A stretch of 64,000 nucleotides of DNA from a bacterium (GTDB lineage Bacteria > Calditrichota > Calditrichia > RBG-13-44-9). The stretch covers positions 1,604,195 through 1,668,194 of the forward strand of contig CP070707.1 of assembly GCA_020350205.1 (NCBI GenBank). The letters are read 5' to 3'. Position numbers and translations under genes: made by a program. How positions within the stretch are numbered: position 1 is the first letter of the stretch; each line of letters opens with the position of its first letter. Shown one piece after another: positions 51,791-61,040 of this stretch. Below the pieces are notes generated by a model. That model was not told where the DNA came from. It did no database searches and was given only the letters and a program-made list of their open reading frames with translations.

Positions 51791-52824
51791 TGGAAGAAAC
51801 AAGACAAAAAACCGTTCTCATTGTTGAGGACGATATTGATTATGGTGAAATGCTGGAGTATGCCCTCACGCATCTAAAGTATAAAGTATATCTGTCATAT
51901 TCAGCAACCGGAGGCCTGGATATTGTCCGGCAAAAAAAGCTAGACATCATTCTCACTGATTTGAAAATGCCTGGCATGTCCGGATTAGAACTGGCCCAAC
52001 GCATTGTGAAAATGTATCTGGATATCCCCATCGTCCTGATCACCGGAATGAATGATCTTTCGCTTGTTAAAAAAGCTCTTGAGGTTGGTGTGAGTGACTA
52101 TATTATTAAGCCAGTAAGCATAGACGAACTGCCGGTTGTTATCGAACGCAATCTTCAACGAAAATTAATCGAAAAAAGAATGCTGCAGGATAACCGCGCA
52201 GACACCTTACTGAAGGCTCTCAAAGCGCTCATGCGGGCGCTGGATGCCAAGGATCCCTATACTTATGGACACTCTCAAAGAGTGGTCAAACTGGCCATGA
52301 TGATGGCAGATCGGCTTCAACTGGAAAACGGAAGAAGATTTACCCTGCAACTGGCAGCATCTCTGCATGATATTGGCAAAATCGGGATGCCGGATAGTAT
52401 TCTCAAAAAGGCCGATAGTCTTGAAGATATCGAAATGAATAAAGCTAAGGACCATCCTTTAATCGGGAGCGAAATACTGGGTGAGATTGAAGAACTTTCC
52501 GAAGTGGCCTCGGTAGTGCGTCATCATCATGAAAGATTCGACGGGAAAGGTTACCCGGATGGTCTGCATGGAGATGCCATCCCTTTATTCTCTCGAATTT
52601 TATTTATTCTGGATGCCTATGAAGCGCTTGCCTCTGACCGTATTTACCGCAAGGGTCTGGGAAAGCTGAAAGCGCTCGAAGAGATTCAAAAAAATGCCGG
52701 TAGCCAGTTCGATCCCTATCTTGTCGATATTTTTGTAGAAGCAATGAAAGAACGGGTGAGTGAGGGGAAAAAGGATCAAGAAAAAGAAGAAAAATTGCCC
52801 CCAGACGTCAAAAATGCAGGATAA
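51790..52824 (+). CDS. Response regulator with HD-GYP domain (predicted cyclic-di-GMP phosphodiesterase)
   Basis: 344 residues. Receiver domain 1-125: acidic pocket VEDDIDYG (Asp14, Asp15), phosphoacceptor Asp57 in ILTDLKMPGMSG, Lys107 in YIIKPVS. HD-GYP domain from ~140: HSQRVV, SLHDIGKIGMPDSIL (His193-Asp194), DHPLIGSEIL, VRHHHERFDGKGYPDGLHGD (GYP 254-256) and LDAYEALASDRIYRKGL. All metal and GYP residues for c-di-GMP hydrolysis are present. The C-terminus is a short charged tail. Translation is coupled to the acyl-CoA dehydrogenase by a one-base overlap. Its cognate kinase is not adjacent; the hybrid kinase at 58473-61016 is a candidate only by proximity. Confidence 0.92.
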   Translation: MEETRQKTVLIVEDDIDYGEMLEYALTHLKYKVYLSYSATGGLDIVRQKKLDIILTDLKMPGMSGLELAQRIVKMYLDIPIVLITGMNDLSLVKKALEVGVSDYIIKPVSIDELPVVIERNLQRKLIEKRMLQDNRADTLLKALKALMRALDAKDPYTYGHSQRVVKLAMMMADRLQLENGRRFTLQLAASLHDIGKIGMPDSILKKADSLEDIEMNKAKDHPLIGSEILGEIEELSEVASVVRHHHERFDGKGYPDGLHGDAIPLFSRILFILDAYEALASDRIYRKGLGKLKALEEIQKNAGSQFDPYLVDIFVEAMKERVSEGKKDQEKEEKLPPDVKNAG

Positions 52825-52905
52825 ATTATTATTTGGTTTGAATGTATCGTCACCACAATAATTGTTCCTCCATTATAGTTTCTTATCAGCAGTATCCAGC
52901 ACCAG

Positions 52906-54060
52906 ATGAAATTTAAATTTAATAAAATCTATATTGATTCTGCAGCTTCGGAAGATGAGATTACCAAAAATGTGCTATCTGAATATGCCGATGTTCCCCG
53001 CGAATTCATCCAGGATGTTCGTAGACTCTCTGACACCTTGACGCCTCTAACTATTTCTGAAGGCAAAAAAATACTCTGGTTAACTCACTTCAAGGGCAAA
53101 TTCTTAAAACCCTGCCCGGGTACTGCCGTTAGTTATCTATGCTGCAATTATCTAGTCATCAATGAAGCTACAAACTGTCCGATTGATTGCACCTATTGTA
53201 TTCTTCAAGACTATATCAATAATCCGGTCATGACGGTATATACCAATGTCGATCAGATTATTACAGAACTCCGCTCACTCTCTCGGGTAAATCCAAATCG
53301 AATATTACGGGTTGGAACCGGCGAATTAACCGACAGTCTGGCATTGGATCCGGTTACAGGTTTATCAAAAAAACTAATATACAATTTACGGTTCTTTCCT
53401 CAAATATTACTTGAGCTTAAGACCAAAACCGATCATGTAGATCATCTGTTAAATGAATTACCGAGCAGAGTGGTATTTTCCTGGTCTGTAAATCCCCAAA
53501 CATTCATTAAATTGGATGAACGGAAATCCAGCAGCCTCAGACGCCGACTGGAGGCAGCCAAGAAAGCGATGGATGCCGGTTTCTTAATCGGGTTACATTT
53601 TGATCCAATTGTATACTCAGCAAAAGGGATTGATTCTTATATTCAACTAATTGATTTTATATCGACCTACCTGGATGAAAACAGAGTCGCCTGGATCAGC
53701 CTGGGAAGCCTTCGCTTTCCTCCATCTTTAAAGCCAGTCATCCAAACCCGTTTCCCGGAAAGCAAAATTTTAACGGGTGAGAGTATCTCCGGAAAGGATG
53801 GAAAAACTCGTTATATCAAACCATTGCGGATCAGACTGTATAAAGAAATCGTGAACAGCTTGAGGAAGAAATGGGATCAGGTATTCGTTTATTTTTGTAT
53901 GGAGAGTCGGGATATCTGGGAAAAAGTGCTCCATCTGAGGCCTGAAGAAAATCTGGAGGTTGATTGGTTATTTGCAAGAAGTCTCTATGATAGATTTCCC
54001 GAATTACAGCTCCCCAAACCGGAGAGACCTATTTATAACCAACCCATTCAATTTGGCTGA
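52906..54060 (+). CDS. SPL-family radical SAM protein (spore photoproduct lyase-like)
   Basis: 384 residues. The radical SAM cluster motif is ATNCPIDCTYCILQDY with Cys91, Cys95 and Cys98 (CxxxCxxC). LRVGTGELTDSLALDPVTGL, LELKTKTDHVDHLL, VVFSWSVNPQ, and GFLIGLHFDPIVYSAKG follow, the same order as spore photoproduct lyases. Nothing else in the window suggests spore formation, so a different 4Fe-4S, SAM-dependent repair or modification role is likely in this organism. Lies between the HD-GYP regulator and the convergent rfbB gene. Confidence 0.85.
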   Translation: MKFKFNKIYIDSAASEDEITKNVLSEYADVPREFIQDVRRLSDTLTPLTISEGKKILWLTHFKGKFLKPCPGTAVSYLCCNYLVINEATNCPIDCTYCILQDYINNPVMTVYTNVDQIITELRSLSRVNPNRILRVGTGELTDSLALDPVTGLSKKLIYNLRFFPQILLELKTKTDHVDHLLNELPSRVVFSWSVNPQTFIKLDERKSSSLRRRLEAAKKAMDAGFLIGLHFDPIVYSAKGIDSYIQLIDFISTYLDENRVAWISLGSLRFPPSLKPVIQTRFPESKILTGESISGKDGKTRYIKPLRIRLYKEIVNSLRKKWDQVFVYFCMESRDIWEKVLHLRPEENLEVDWLFARSLYDRFPELQLPKPERPIYNQPIQFG

Positions 54061-54085
54061 TCTGGGATTTAAACTTCTGTCACCT

Positions 54086-55111
54086 CTATTTTCCAGATTT
54101 AGATGACAATCCTTTGTAATAGTCTTTGTAAAATTTCTTAAACTCTTGCTGTTTTTCCTTAATTCGACGCCACCATCCTTCATGACTCTGGTACCAGTGA
54201 ATGGTTTCTTTCATCGCATCATTAAAAGCATGACGCGGTTGCCAACCTATTCGACTTATTTTTTCAATATTCACCGAATAACGACGATCGTGGCCCAAGC
54301 GATCTGCCACCGGTTTAATGAGGGATCTGGATTTACCAAGCCCTTCCAGTATCATGTTCGTGATCTCAATGTTTTGCATTTCCTGTCCCCCACCGATATT
54401 GTAAATCTCCCCATCTTTCCCCCGGTGGAGTACCACATCAACTGCTTCACAGTTATCGATCACGTAAAGCCAGTCCCTCACATTTTTGCCATCACCATAT
54501 AGGGGAAGAGGTTGATCTTCCATGGCGTTCGTTATAAAGAGCGGAATTAATTTTTCGGGATATTGATATGGTCCAAAATTATTGGAGCTTCGGGTGATAA
54601 TTGTCGGTAGTCTATACGTTTTAAAATAAGCCCGCACCAGCAAATCCCCGCTGGCCTTGCTGGCTGAATAGGGACTGTTGGGTTGCAGTGGACTCTCCTC
54701 GGAGAACGAGCCGGAATCAATCGAACCGTATACCTCATCGGTTGAGATCTGAATAAATCGTTCAATCTGATGCTTCCGAGCCGCTTCGAGTAAGGTAAAG
54801 GTTCCAACCACATCGGTCTGAATAAAACTGCCTGCTTCCAGTATAGAGCGGTCCACATGGGTTTCGGCCGCGAAATTTAGAACTACATCCACTTTCTGCA
54901 TCAATTCTTCGACAATCTTGGGATCACATATATTACCATGATAAAATTCATAATTTTCACTTTTTTCAAGGTCCTGAAGATTTTCAAGATTACCGGCATA
55001 GGTGAGGGCATCAAGTACCAGAATCCTATATTCCGGATATTTATTGACCATGAAACGAACAAAATTGCTGCCGATAAAACCGGCGCCACCGGTTACCAGA
55101 AGTGATTTCAT
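54086..55111 (-). CDS. rfbB: dTDP-glucose 4,6-dehydratase
   Basis: 341 residues. Rossmann motif LVTGGAGFIGSNFVRF, ILVLDALTYAGNLENLQDL, NFAAETHVDRSI (with catalytic Asp/Glu region), QISTDEVYGSI, and YSASKASGDLLVRAY (Tyr-x3-Lys). FGPYQYPEKLIPLFI, KNVRDWLYVIDN and ITRSSNNFGPY complete the RfbB/RmlB pattern. Converts dTDP-glucose to dTDP-4-keto-6-deoxyglucose for rhamnose and other deoxysugars. rfbA and rfbC are not seen in the window; an RmlD-like gene is 24 kb away. Convergent with the radical SAM gene, 25 bases apart. Confidence 0.95.
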   Translation of the reverse strand: MKSLLVTGGAGFIGSNFVRFMVNKYPEYRILVLDALTYAGNLENLQDLEKSENYEFYHGNICDPKIVEELMQKVDVVLNFAAETHVDRSILEAGSFIQTDVVGTFTLLEAARKHQIERFIQISTDEVYGSIDSGSFSEESPLQPNSPYSASKASGDLLVRAYFKTYRLPTIITRSSNNFGPYQYPEKLIPLFITNAMEDQPLPLYGDGKNVRDWLYVIDNCEAVDVVLHRGKDGEIYNIGGGQEMQNIEITNMILEGLGKSRSLIKPVADRLGHDRRYSVNIEKISRIGWQPRHAFNDAMKETIHWYQSHEGWWRRIKEKQQEFKKFYKDYYKGLSSKSGK

Positions 55112-55433
55112 AGACTAGACTCCATATTTGACGACAAAAATATAGAGAGAGCAGTTTATTTTCACAAGCTCTTTCCAATTTACGCTAAATTGGTCTGTCT
55201 TTACGGGACATTTCTAAAAGCAGGTTCAGTGTTGATAAAAATCTGGTTGGAATTTTGAGTTTCGCTGACTCGCAGATTACTCTTGATCGCATCCAATTTA
55301 ATTTTCCATGAGGAATGATAATCAATAAAATGCACTTAAATATCGGGGAGAGTAAGGCCCTCTCTCGCTGACATGAATAAATAACTTCACTTTTTATCCT
55401 GCTCAGAGTAACATCTCAAATGAGGTCAGAGTC
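55112..55433. other. 322-base intergenic region upstream of rfbB
   Basis: Contains a short perfect hairpin, CCAATTTA (55175-55182), loop CGC, TAAATTGG (55186-55193), and a GAGAG/CTCTC-type inverted repeat near 55345-55365. No T-run follows either, so neither is a clear terminator. The space should hold the rfbB promoter; no gene was recognised. Confidence 0.5.
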
Positions 55434-56537
55434 TCAGTCAAAATGCATATTTATGACTGGAAGAATTTTAAACGGTGCAGGATTATCCTTAACATAGTTA
55501 AGAATACCAATCTGGATGCCATTTAAATGGCGGGTGTAATTAACTATTCCCAATGAAAGACCGCTGAGATCACCCTTAATTTGATTAAATGCAGCCATCG
55601 AAAAGCCCTTCAGATAACCACCATCGGAAATTTTAACCCAGCCTATGGCCAGATTGGCACCCTGCACTTCAAAACCCCCTGAAGCAAATCCTCCTATTGC
55701 AATACCCTCAATCTGAGGTGCACCGGCACCGAGACCTCCGATGGCGATACCGGATAATTTCTCTCCGGCTCCGGCACCCAATCCACCAAACAGAATACCG
55801 GTCGCTTCCTTACCGGCCCCTGTTCCCAATCCCGCAAGGGAAATACCTTTGACATCCTCGCCAGCTCCGGTTCCAAGTAAAGCAATCGATATACCGGTCA
55901 GGTCTCCACTGGCACCCGCTCCTAATCCTGCAATGACCAGCCCTGTCATATTACCCCCAGAACCAGCTCCCAGGCCACCAATGGCAATCCCTGTCATGTC
56001 TGCCCCGGCTCCCGCACCGAGTCCCCCCATTACAACACCCTTGATGTCTCCGCCACTTCCAACTCCAAGCCCTCCCAGAAAAATGCCTCTTAATTCTCCA
56101 CCGGCTCCCAGACCTAAACCACCGATACCCAATCCGCAGAGGTTGTCACCAGACCCGCCACCTAAAAGTCCCAGGGTTAATCCCCGGACTTCCTGATCTC
56201 CCGCGACACCCAAAATGCCTACATTGATACCTCTGAGATACCCTGCAGTGGGAAGTACCCCGAGGGAAAATCCATTAACCTTGGCTTGTTTATTATGTTT
56301 ACTGTGCCATAAGGTAAAGTTAAATCCGTTGATCCTGTTTACATCACGATCGCGAAAATTGAATCTTAGACCACTAAATTCCTTGGAATTGCCAATGCTG
56401 ATCCCAGCATGCCGGGTAGGAAAATTTAAAGCTTGTGCTCCTGCCTGATAAGGGAACATTTGCAGATATATACCGAGTAGAAAAAAAGATAAAAGTACCG
56501 TTGATAATTTTTTTTGAAAGAAACTTGCACCCATCAT
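55434..56537 (-). CDS. Secreted surface protein with about eleven 16-residue Gly-rich repeats (LA_2272-like)
   Basis: 367 residues from the ATG at 56537 (GGAG seven bases upstream; an ATG two codons earlier is also in frame). Hydrophobic N-terminal segment (VLLSFFLLGIYLQMFPYQ) is a signal. The centre is a run of 16-residue repeats (see 55692-56216) with consensus GLGAGAGxDLxGIAIG. Shorter relatives of the unit frame it (SGLSLGIVNYTRHLNGIQIGI, KGFSMAAFNQIKGD), so the repeat field grades into degenerate copies on both sides. This matches the LA_2272 surface-repeat style of outer-membrane proteins, whose function is not known. A beta-rich barrel or roll is inferred from the periodic hydrophobic pattern. 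Confidence 0.8.
   Translation of the reverse strand: MMGASFFQKKLSTVLLSFFLLGIYLQMFPYQAGAQALNFPTRHAGISIGNSKEFSGLRFNFRDRDVNRINGFNFTLWHSKHNKQAKVNGFSLGVLPTAGYLRGINVGILGVAGDQEVRGLTLGLLGGGSGDNLCGLGIGGLGLGAGGELRGIFLGGLGVGSGGDIKGVVMGGLGAGAGADMTGIAIGGLGAGSGGNMTGLVIAGLGAGASGDLTGISIALLGTGAGEDVKGISLAGLGTGAGKEATGILFGGLGAGAGEKLSGIAIGGLGAGAPQIEGIAIGGFASGGFEVQGANLAIGWVKISDGGYLKGFSMAAFNQIKGDLSGLSLGIVNYTRHLNGIQIGILNYVKDNPAPFKILPVINMHFD
55692..56216 (-). repeat. Coding tandem repeats, 16 residues (48 bases) per unit, about eleven units
   Basis: On the protein of the gene at 55434-56537 (residues numbered from the upstream ATG at 56543) units start at 110, 126, 142, 158, 174, 190, 206, 222, 238, 254 and 270; the last has 15 residues. 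The best-conserved frame reads GLGAGAGADMTGIAIG, with one or more substitutions per copy. DNA copies have drifted more than the protein, showing selection for the amino-acid pattern rather than recent expansion. Confidence 0.88.
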
Positions 56538-56688
56538 AACCATACTCCAATTTTTCCAATTGTACGAGACTTTTCAAGGAATGTTTTCCTCATGATCAAA
56601 TTATTATATTGCCTTCAGGTTAACAAAAATTTGAAATCATATCACAGACAATATTTTAATTTTATATGGTGAAATTGAAAAAATTTGA

Positions 56689-58332
56689 TTACCCACTCCC
56701 TGATTTTTCGATTAGAAAAGTAGCCATTATCAAGACAAAAAAATAAAAAATGATCATGAGGTATATCATCTTCCAGTTAATTCTGGAGTGCTCCTCCCGG
56801 CCCTGAATCAGGAGCGAATCCGACAAGGTCTCAGGTTGTTCATTCCGAAGGAAATTTGCAAGGAAAGCAAATCCGGCTGTTCCCAAAAAACCACTTACAT
56901 TCCACCAGAACCATGAAATTTCTGTATACTGCCACAGAAAGATGTTTGTGAGTATTCCTCCAGTGATTCCTATTTTAATCGGGATTGAGGCGATTCGACT
57001 ATTGATCATGCCCAAAGCGAATGCTGCCAAAATTGGGCCATAGAATAAACTACCCACCTGATTAATTCTTACAATGGTTGTTTGCCGGGTTGTTTCCCCA
57101 AAACTGTATAAAATCAGGGCTGTACCCACACAAAATATTCCCCACCCCAGAGTGAATAATTTTGACACTATGAGATAATGGCGTTCCTGTGCCTCTTTTT
57201 TGATGTATCGTTGATAGATGTCTTTCATCGTAACAGCACTAAGAGAATTTAAACCGGAATCAAGACTGGACATTAAGGCAGCCATTATTGCGACAAATAT
57301 GAATCCGATGATCCCATGAGGGAGAAATGAAAGAATAAACATGGGTACCATTCGATCTGGATCATGGCTTAGAATTGTCTGAACACGTTCAGATTCAATT
57401 CCCAGGGTATGAGCCACCTGTACAACTGCTTCTCCTTGAGTAAAAACAGCTCCGACCAGGATGCCCATAATACAGTACGATAAAACCAGAGGAAATCTGC
57501 CTATGGCGTTCACAACCAACGATTTTCTGACGTCGTCCACGCTTCCTACAGATAACTCCCTTTGTACCTGACTTTGATCTGTCCCATAATAAGCAATATA
57601 CAGAAAAAATCCACCAATTAACATGGGCCAGAATCCATATGTTCCCTCAGAGGAAGTCCCCCAGCTTTTAAAATCAAGAATTTCAAAACGATCTGCCGGG
57701 AGCATTGCCCAACCTGTTTCCCAGCCAACCAGATAGATAGCCGCTACCCCACAAATAAAAATACCGGCGATGATAATGATCATTTGCAGGAAATCGCTCA
57801 GGATGACCACTTTAATTCCACCAAGCGCATCATATATAATAGTAATTGCTCCAACTAGCAGAATGGCAGTGGGGGTCGAAATGGACAAGGCGGTGGACAA
57901 GATTAAACCACCAGCCAAAACCGCTACTGCAGTTGCCAAGCCTCTCCCCAACTGGAAAAGGACACTCACCAAAGTACGGGTCTGTCCGTCAAATCTTTTT
58001 TCAAGGTATTCATAAATACTGATGGTATGATGCCGATGCAATACCGGTATAATAAAGGCCATAACCGGAATCAAAGCCAGTGGTACCCCAAATTCATAAC
58101 ATAACCATTTCAGACCGCCTCCCTCTTTTATTGCCACAAATGCGGGTGCAGATACAAAACTGATTGCACCTAATTGGGTTGCCATCGTCGAAGCTCCTGA
58201 TTGCCACCATTTGATCTTCCTGCCCGCAAGATAATAGTCTTCGGTATCTTTCTGTTTCCTCGATAAATACAGAGCTAACCCGATTACCACCGAAAAATAT
58301 ATGCCAATAACCATCCAGTCGATATAATTCAC
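56689..58332 (-). CDS. Sodium:solute symporter (SSS family)
   Basis: 547 residues with about 13-14 membrane segments. N-terminal YIDWMVIGIYFSVVIGLALY, then the Na-site region DYYLAGRKIKWWQSGASTMATQLGAISFVSAP, TISIYEYLEKRFDGQTRTLV, and MAALMSSLDSGLNSLSAVTMKDIYQRYIKK, all typical of the SSS family (SglT/PutP). The substrate may be a sugar (N-terminal ATQLGAISFVSAP resembles sugar/sialic acid-type members), but that is not certain. No ligand-specific neighbour is adjacent; a GH13 phosphorylase-like gene is ~3 kb away on the same strand. Confidence 0.92.
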   Translation of the reverse strand: MNYIDWMVIGIYFSVVIGLALYLSRKQKDTEDYYLAGRKIKWWQSGASTMATQLGAISFVSAPAFVAIKEGGGLKWLCYEFGVPLALIPVMAFIIPVLHRHHTISIYEYLEKRFDGQTRTLVSVLFQLGRGLATAVAVLAGGLILSTALSISTPTAILLVGAITIIYDALGGIKVVILSDFLQMIIIIAGIFICGVAAIYLVGWETGWAMLPADRFEILDFKSWGTSSEGTYGFWPMLIGGFFLYIAYYGTDQSQVQRELSVGSVDDVRKSLVVNAIGRFPLVLSYCIMGILVGAVFTQGEAVVQVAHTLGIESERVQTILSHDPDRMVPMFILSFLPHGIIGFIFVAIMAALMSSLDSGLNSLSAVTMKDIYQRYIKKEAQERHYLIVSKLFTLGWGIFCVGTALILYSFGETTRQTTIVRINQVGSLFYGPILAAFALGMINSRIASIPIKIGITGGILTNIFLWQYTEISWFWWNVSGFLGTAGFAFLANFLRNEQPETLSDSLLIQGREEHSRINWKMIYLMIIFYFFVLIMATFLIEKSGSG

Positions 58333-58472
58333 CCTTAACTCACCTTTATGATGAATAAGCCCTGATTAACAAGTATCATTTTTAAACAATAAAACTGTTA
58401 ATTTAAACTTGATAGAATTGTAAGATTAAAGGATCTTGATTCAGCGCGGGAAACCAAACTGGATCTAACCAC

Positions 58473-61016
58473 CTAGGTTTTTCTTAATTCCCGATAAATT
58501 CCATGAAGCAACTCAGAAATAGCGAAGGGTTTTTTAATAAACCGATATCCCCTTTCCTGAATTAGAGCCCAGTTCGTCTTGTCACCTGCATAGCCACTGG
58601 TCAGAATAACACCAATTTGCGATTTTTCATCCAGAATATCTTTTACCATTTCAATTCCACTTCGATCAGGAAGAACCACATCCGAAAAAACCAGATCAAT
58701 TTTTTCTTTATGCTTATGAAAATGATTTAAAGCCTCACCCGCATTTGAGGCGGCCAGTACTTTGTAGCCGCTATCCTGAAGGAGACCCTGGATAAAGTCC
58801 CGGATACCTTCTTCATCTTCCACCAGTAGAATAAGCTCACCGCTTCCTTTGAGTTCCTTTTGTGCTCCGGTATCATCCAATTCCACAGAATGCTTGGCAA
58901 ATGAGGCCGGAATATAAATGTCAAAGGTAGCACCTTTCCCTGATTCACTCTCCACATTGATCCATCCCTGGTGTTGTGTAATTATCCCATATATCACCGA
59001 GAGACCTAATCCGGTACCTTTTCCCATCTCTTTCGTTGTAAAGAAAGGTTCAAATATATGTTTTTGTACATCATTTGAAATGCCTTCCCCGTCATCGGAA
59101 AATGCGACATGTACAAATTGACCGGGGCGTGATTTAGGAATACTTTTACAATCTTTCTCTTTTAGAATAATATTATTTGTTTTAATAGTTATGATCCCAC
59201 CTCCTGGCATGGCATCCCGCGAGTTTAACGCCAGGTTCATGATAACCTGCTCAATGTTGCCCTCATCTGCCCAAATTTTCCAAATGCTCGGCTGCAGCTC
59301 GGTACGTATATGTATATCTTCACCGATAACTCTTTCCAGCAGGATGAGCATATTTCTTATAGTCTCGTTCAAATTGAGTGATGCAGGCTCAGGGAGTTGT
59401 TTCCGACTAAAGAGTAGTAATTGATTCGTCAATGCACCGGCACGTTTTACGGCTTTCTGAATCTGCTTCAAATTTCGAAATAAGACATCATTTTCCGGTA
59501 AGTTGGTAAGTGAAATATCGGCATATCCTTTGATGGTTGTCAGGAGATTATTGAAATCATGTGCCATTCCGCCAGCTAATGTCCCAATAGCCTCCATTTT
59601 TTGCGCCTGTAATAACTGGTTTCGAATATTTTCTTGTTCTTGTTCCATTTCCCTCCGGGTGGTAATATCAGTATTGGTTCCTACCATTCGGTAAGGCTTT
59701 CCTTTTTTATCTGTAAGAACGGTTCCGCGAACGCTAAACCATTTCACATAACCTTCCCGGTGTATCATGCGATATTGAATATCAAAATTTGAAATATCAC
59801 CCCGAATGTAGGCCGAAATCTCCTGATTTACTCTCTCAAGATCTTCGGAATGAATCAGTTTCTGCCATTCATTTTGTTGATTTTCTATTTCGTTATCATC
59901 ATAGCCCAGCAATGCTTTGAGAATCGGATCAATATACATTTGTCCGGATTCAAGATCCAGATCCCACACCCCAACCCGGGCAGCTGTAGTGGCCATTTTA
60001 TATCGGCGTTCACTTTCCCAGAGAGCCTCCTCAGCCTTCTTTTTTTCAGTAATGTCTTCATAACTTCCAAACAGCCCAATTATGTCACCGTGATGGTTCT
60101 GAAGGGGAATCTTCGTGGTTCTCAGCCAAAGTGAGGTGCCGTCCTCTCTGACCTGCGGCTCTTCATAGTTAACTTTGGAAATATTTTTTTTAATAATTTC
60201 CGTATCATCTGCACGATATAACGGTGCAGTCTCTTTCCAGGATAACTCAAAATCGTTTTTTCCAATAATCTCATCCGAAGAGTTTAAGCCGGCATCCAAA
60301 GCAAAGGCCCTGTTACAACCCAGATATTTAAAATTCTTGTCCTTCCAGAACAAGCGAATCGGGATTGTATCCATCACGAGCTGCAACATTTGCTGAGATT
60401 CCTGGAGAGCTCTCTTGGCATTTTTTAATTGCTCTCTGGTTTTGACTGACATAATTCCGGAAGAGAGATCGGAAGCTAATTCTATCCAAAGGGGAATCTC
60501 GTTTTCTGAAAAATCATTTTCATCTTTTGAGTAAATCGCCAGCACCCCTATATCTTCCTTCTCTTCTGCCAACCTCAAGAAAATTAGGGAGTGATACGGG
60601 TAGTGTTTATTTTTTGGATACCATATTTTAAACTTTTTTTTATCCGATATTCTGGTAATATGAGCAGGTTTATCCTCACTGAGATAATCTGAAATTAATG
60701 AAACAGGATGTAATATTTTTTCGGGAGAGCTTAAAAATATACTGGAATCTTCTTTTTTCATGCCAAATTGACCTTGAGGAATAATTTTGTCTGAATCAGG
60801 ATGACTGTATAAACCAATCCAGGCAAGCATATACCTGCCTTCCTTGAAAATTGAGTGGCAGACAGAATTTAAAAGCGTCACAAGATCCTTGGCTCTGATC
60901 ATAAGCTGGTTACATTCCGTTACCATGGGTAACAAACGATTCAAGGCCTGGTCATTTCTGTAACCAGTTGTTTGGTTCTTTTTCAGATTAGGATCGGAGT
61001 ATTTTTTGGGGTTCAT
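58473..61016 (-). CDS. Soluble hybrid histidine kinase: GAF, two PAS/PAC, HisKA, HATPase, receiver
   Basis: 847 residues with no membrane segment. A GAF-like domain (~25-190, SLIFLRLAEEKEDIGVLAIY), a first PAS (~205-335, IPIRLFWKDKNFKYLGCNRA) and second PAS (~340-460, ARVGVWDLDLESGQMYIDPI) precede the HisKA helix with phospho-His in GGMAHDFNNLLTTIKGYAD. HATPase boxes are NLALNSRDAMPGGG (N), FSDDGEGI (G1) and GKGTGLGLSVIYG (G2). The C-terminal receiver has LLVEDEEGIRDF, VFSDVVLPDRSGIEMV and IKKPFAISEL, including the phosphoacceptor Asp and Lys. Ligands for GAF/PAS are unknown. Neighbours (STAS protein, symporter, GH13 enzyme) do not fix its target. Confidence 0.92.
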   Translation of the reverse strand: MNPKKYSDPNLKKNQTTGYRNDQALNRLLPMVTECNQLMIRAKDLVTLLNSVCHSIFKEGRYMLAWIGLYSHPDSDKIIPQGQFGMKKEDSSIFLSSPEKILHPVSLISDYLSEDKPAHITRISDKKKFKIWYPKNKHYPYHSLIFLRLAEEKEDIGVLAIYSKDENDFSENEIPLWIELASDLSSGIMSVKTREQLKNAKRALQESQQMLQLVMDTIPIRLFWKDKNFKYLGCNRAFALDAGLNSSDEIIGKNDFELSWKETAPLYRADDTEIIKKNISKVNYEEPQVREDGTSLWLRTTKIPLQNHHGDIIGLFGSYEDITEKKKAEEALWESERRYKMATTAARVGVWDLDLESGQMYIDPILKALLGYDDNEIENQQNEWQKLIHSEDLERVNQEISAYIRGDISNFDIQYRMIHREGYVKWFSVRGTVLTDKKGKPYRMVGTNTDITTRREMEQEQENIRNQLLQAQKMEAIGTLAGGMAHDFNNLLTTIKGYADISLTNLPENDVLFRNLKQIQKAVKRAGALTNQLLLFSRKQLPEPASLNLNETIRNMLILLERVIGEDIHIRTELQPSIWKIWADEGNIEQVIMNLALNSRDAMPGGGIITIKTNNIILKEKDCKSIPKSRPGQFVHVAFSDDGEGISNDVQKHIFEPFFTTKEMGKGTGLGLSVIYGIITQHQGWINVESESGKGATFDIYIPASFAKHSVELDDTGAQKELKGSGELILLVEDEEGIRDFIQGLLQDSGYKVLAASNAGEALNHFHKHKEKIDLVFSDVVLPDRSGIEMVKDILDEKSQIGVILTSGYAGDKTNWALIQERGYRFIKKPFAISELLHGIYRELRKT

Positions 61017-61040
61017 GGAATTTTTTCCTTATGAATCACA

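Noticed and set aside
55741..56196. 151-codon plus-strand frame rich in Pro and Ala
   Set aside because: It is the complement of the glycine-rich repeat array of the surface protein, so its regularity is inherited from the repeats rather than being a gene.
55692..56216. Possible CRISPR or noncoding tandem repeat
   Set aside because: The 48-base period is in frame with a secreted protein and copies differ at synonymous-like positions, so it is a coding repeat; no spacers or cas genes are present.
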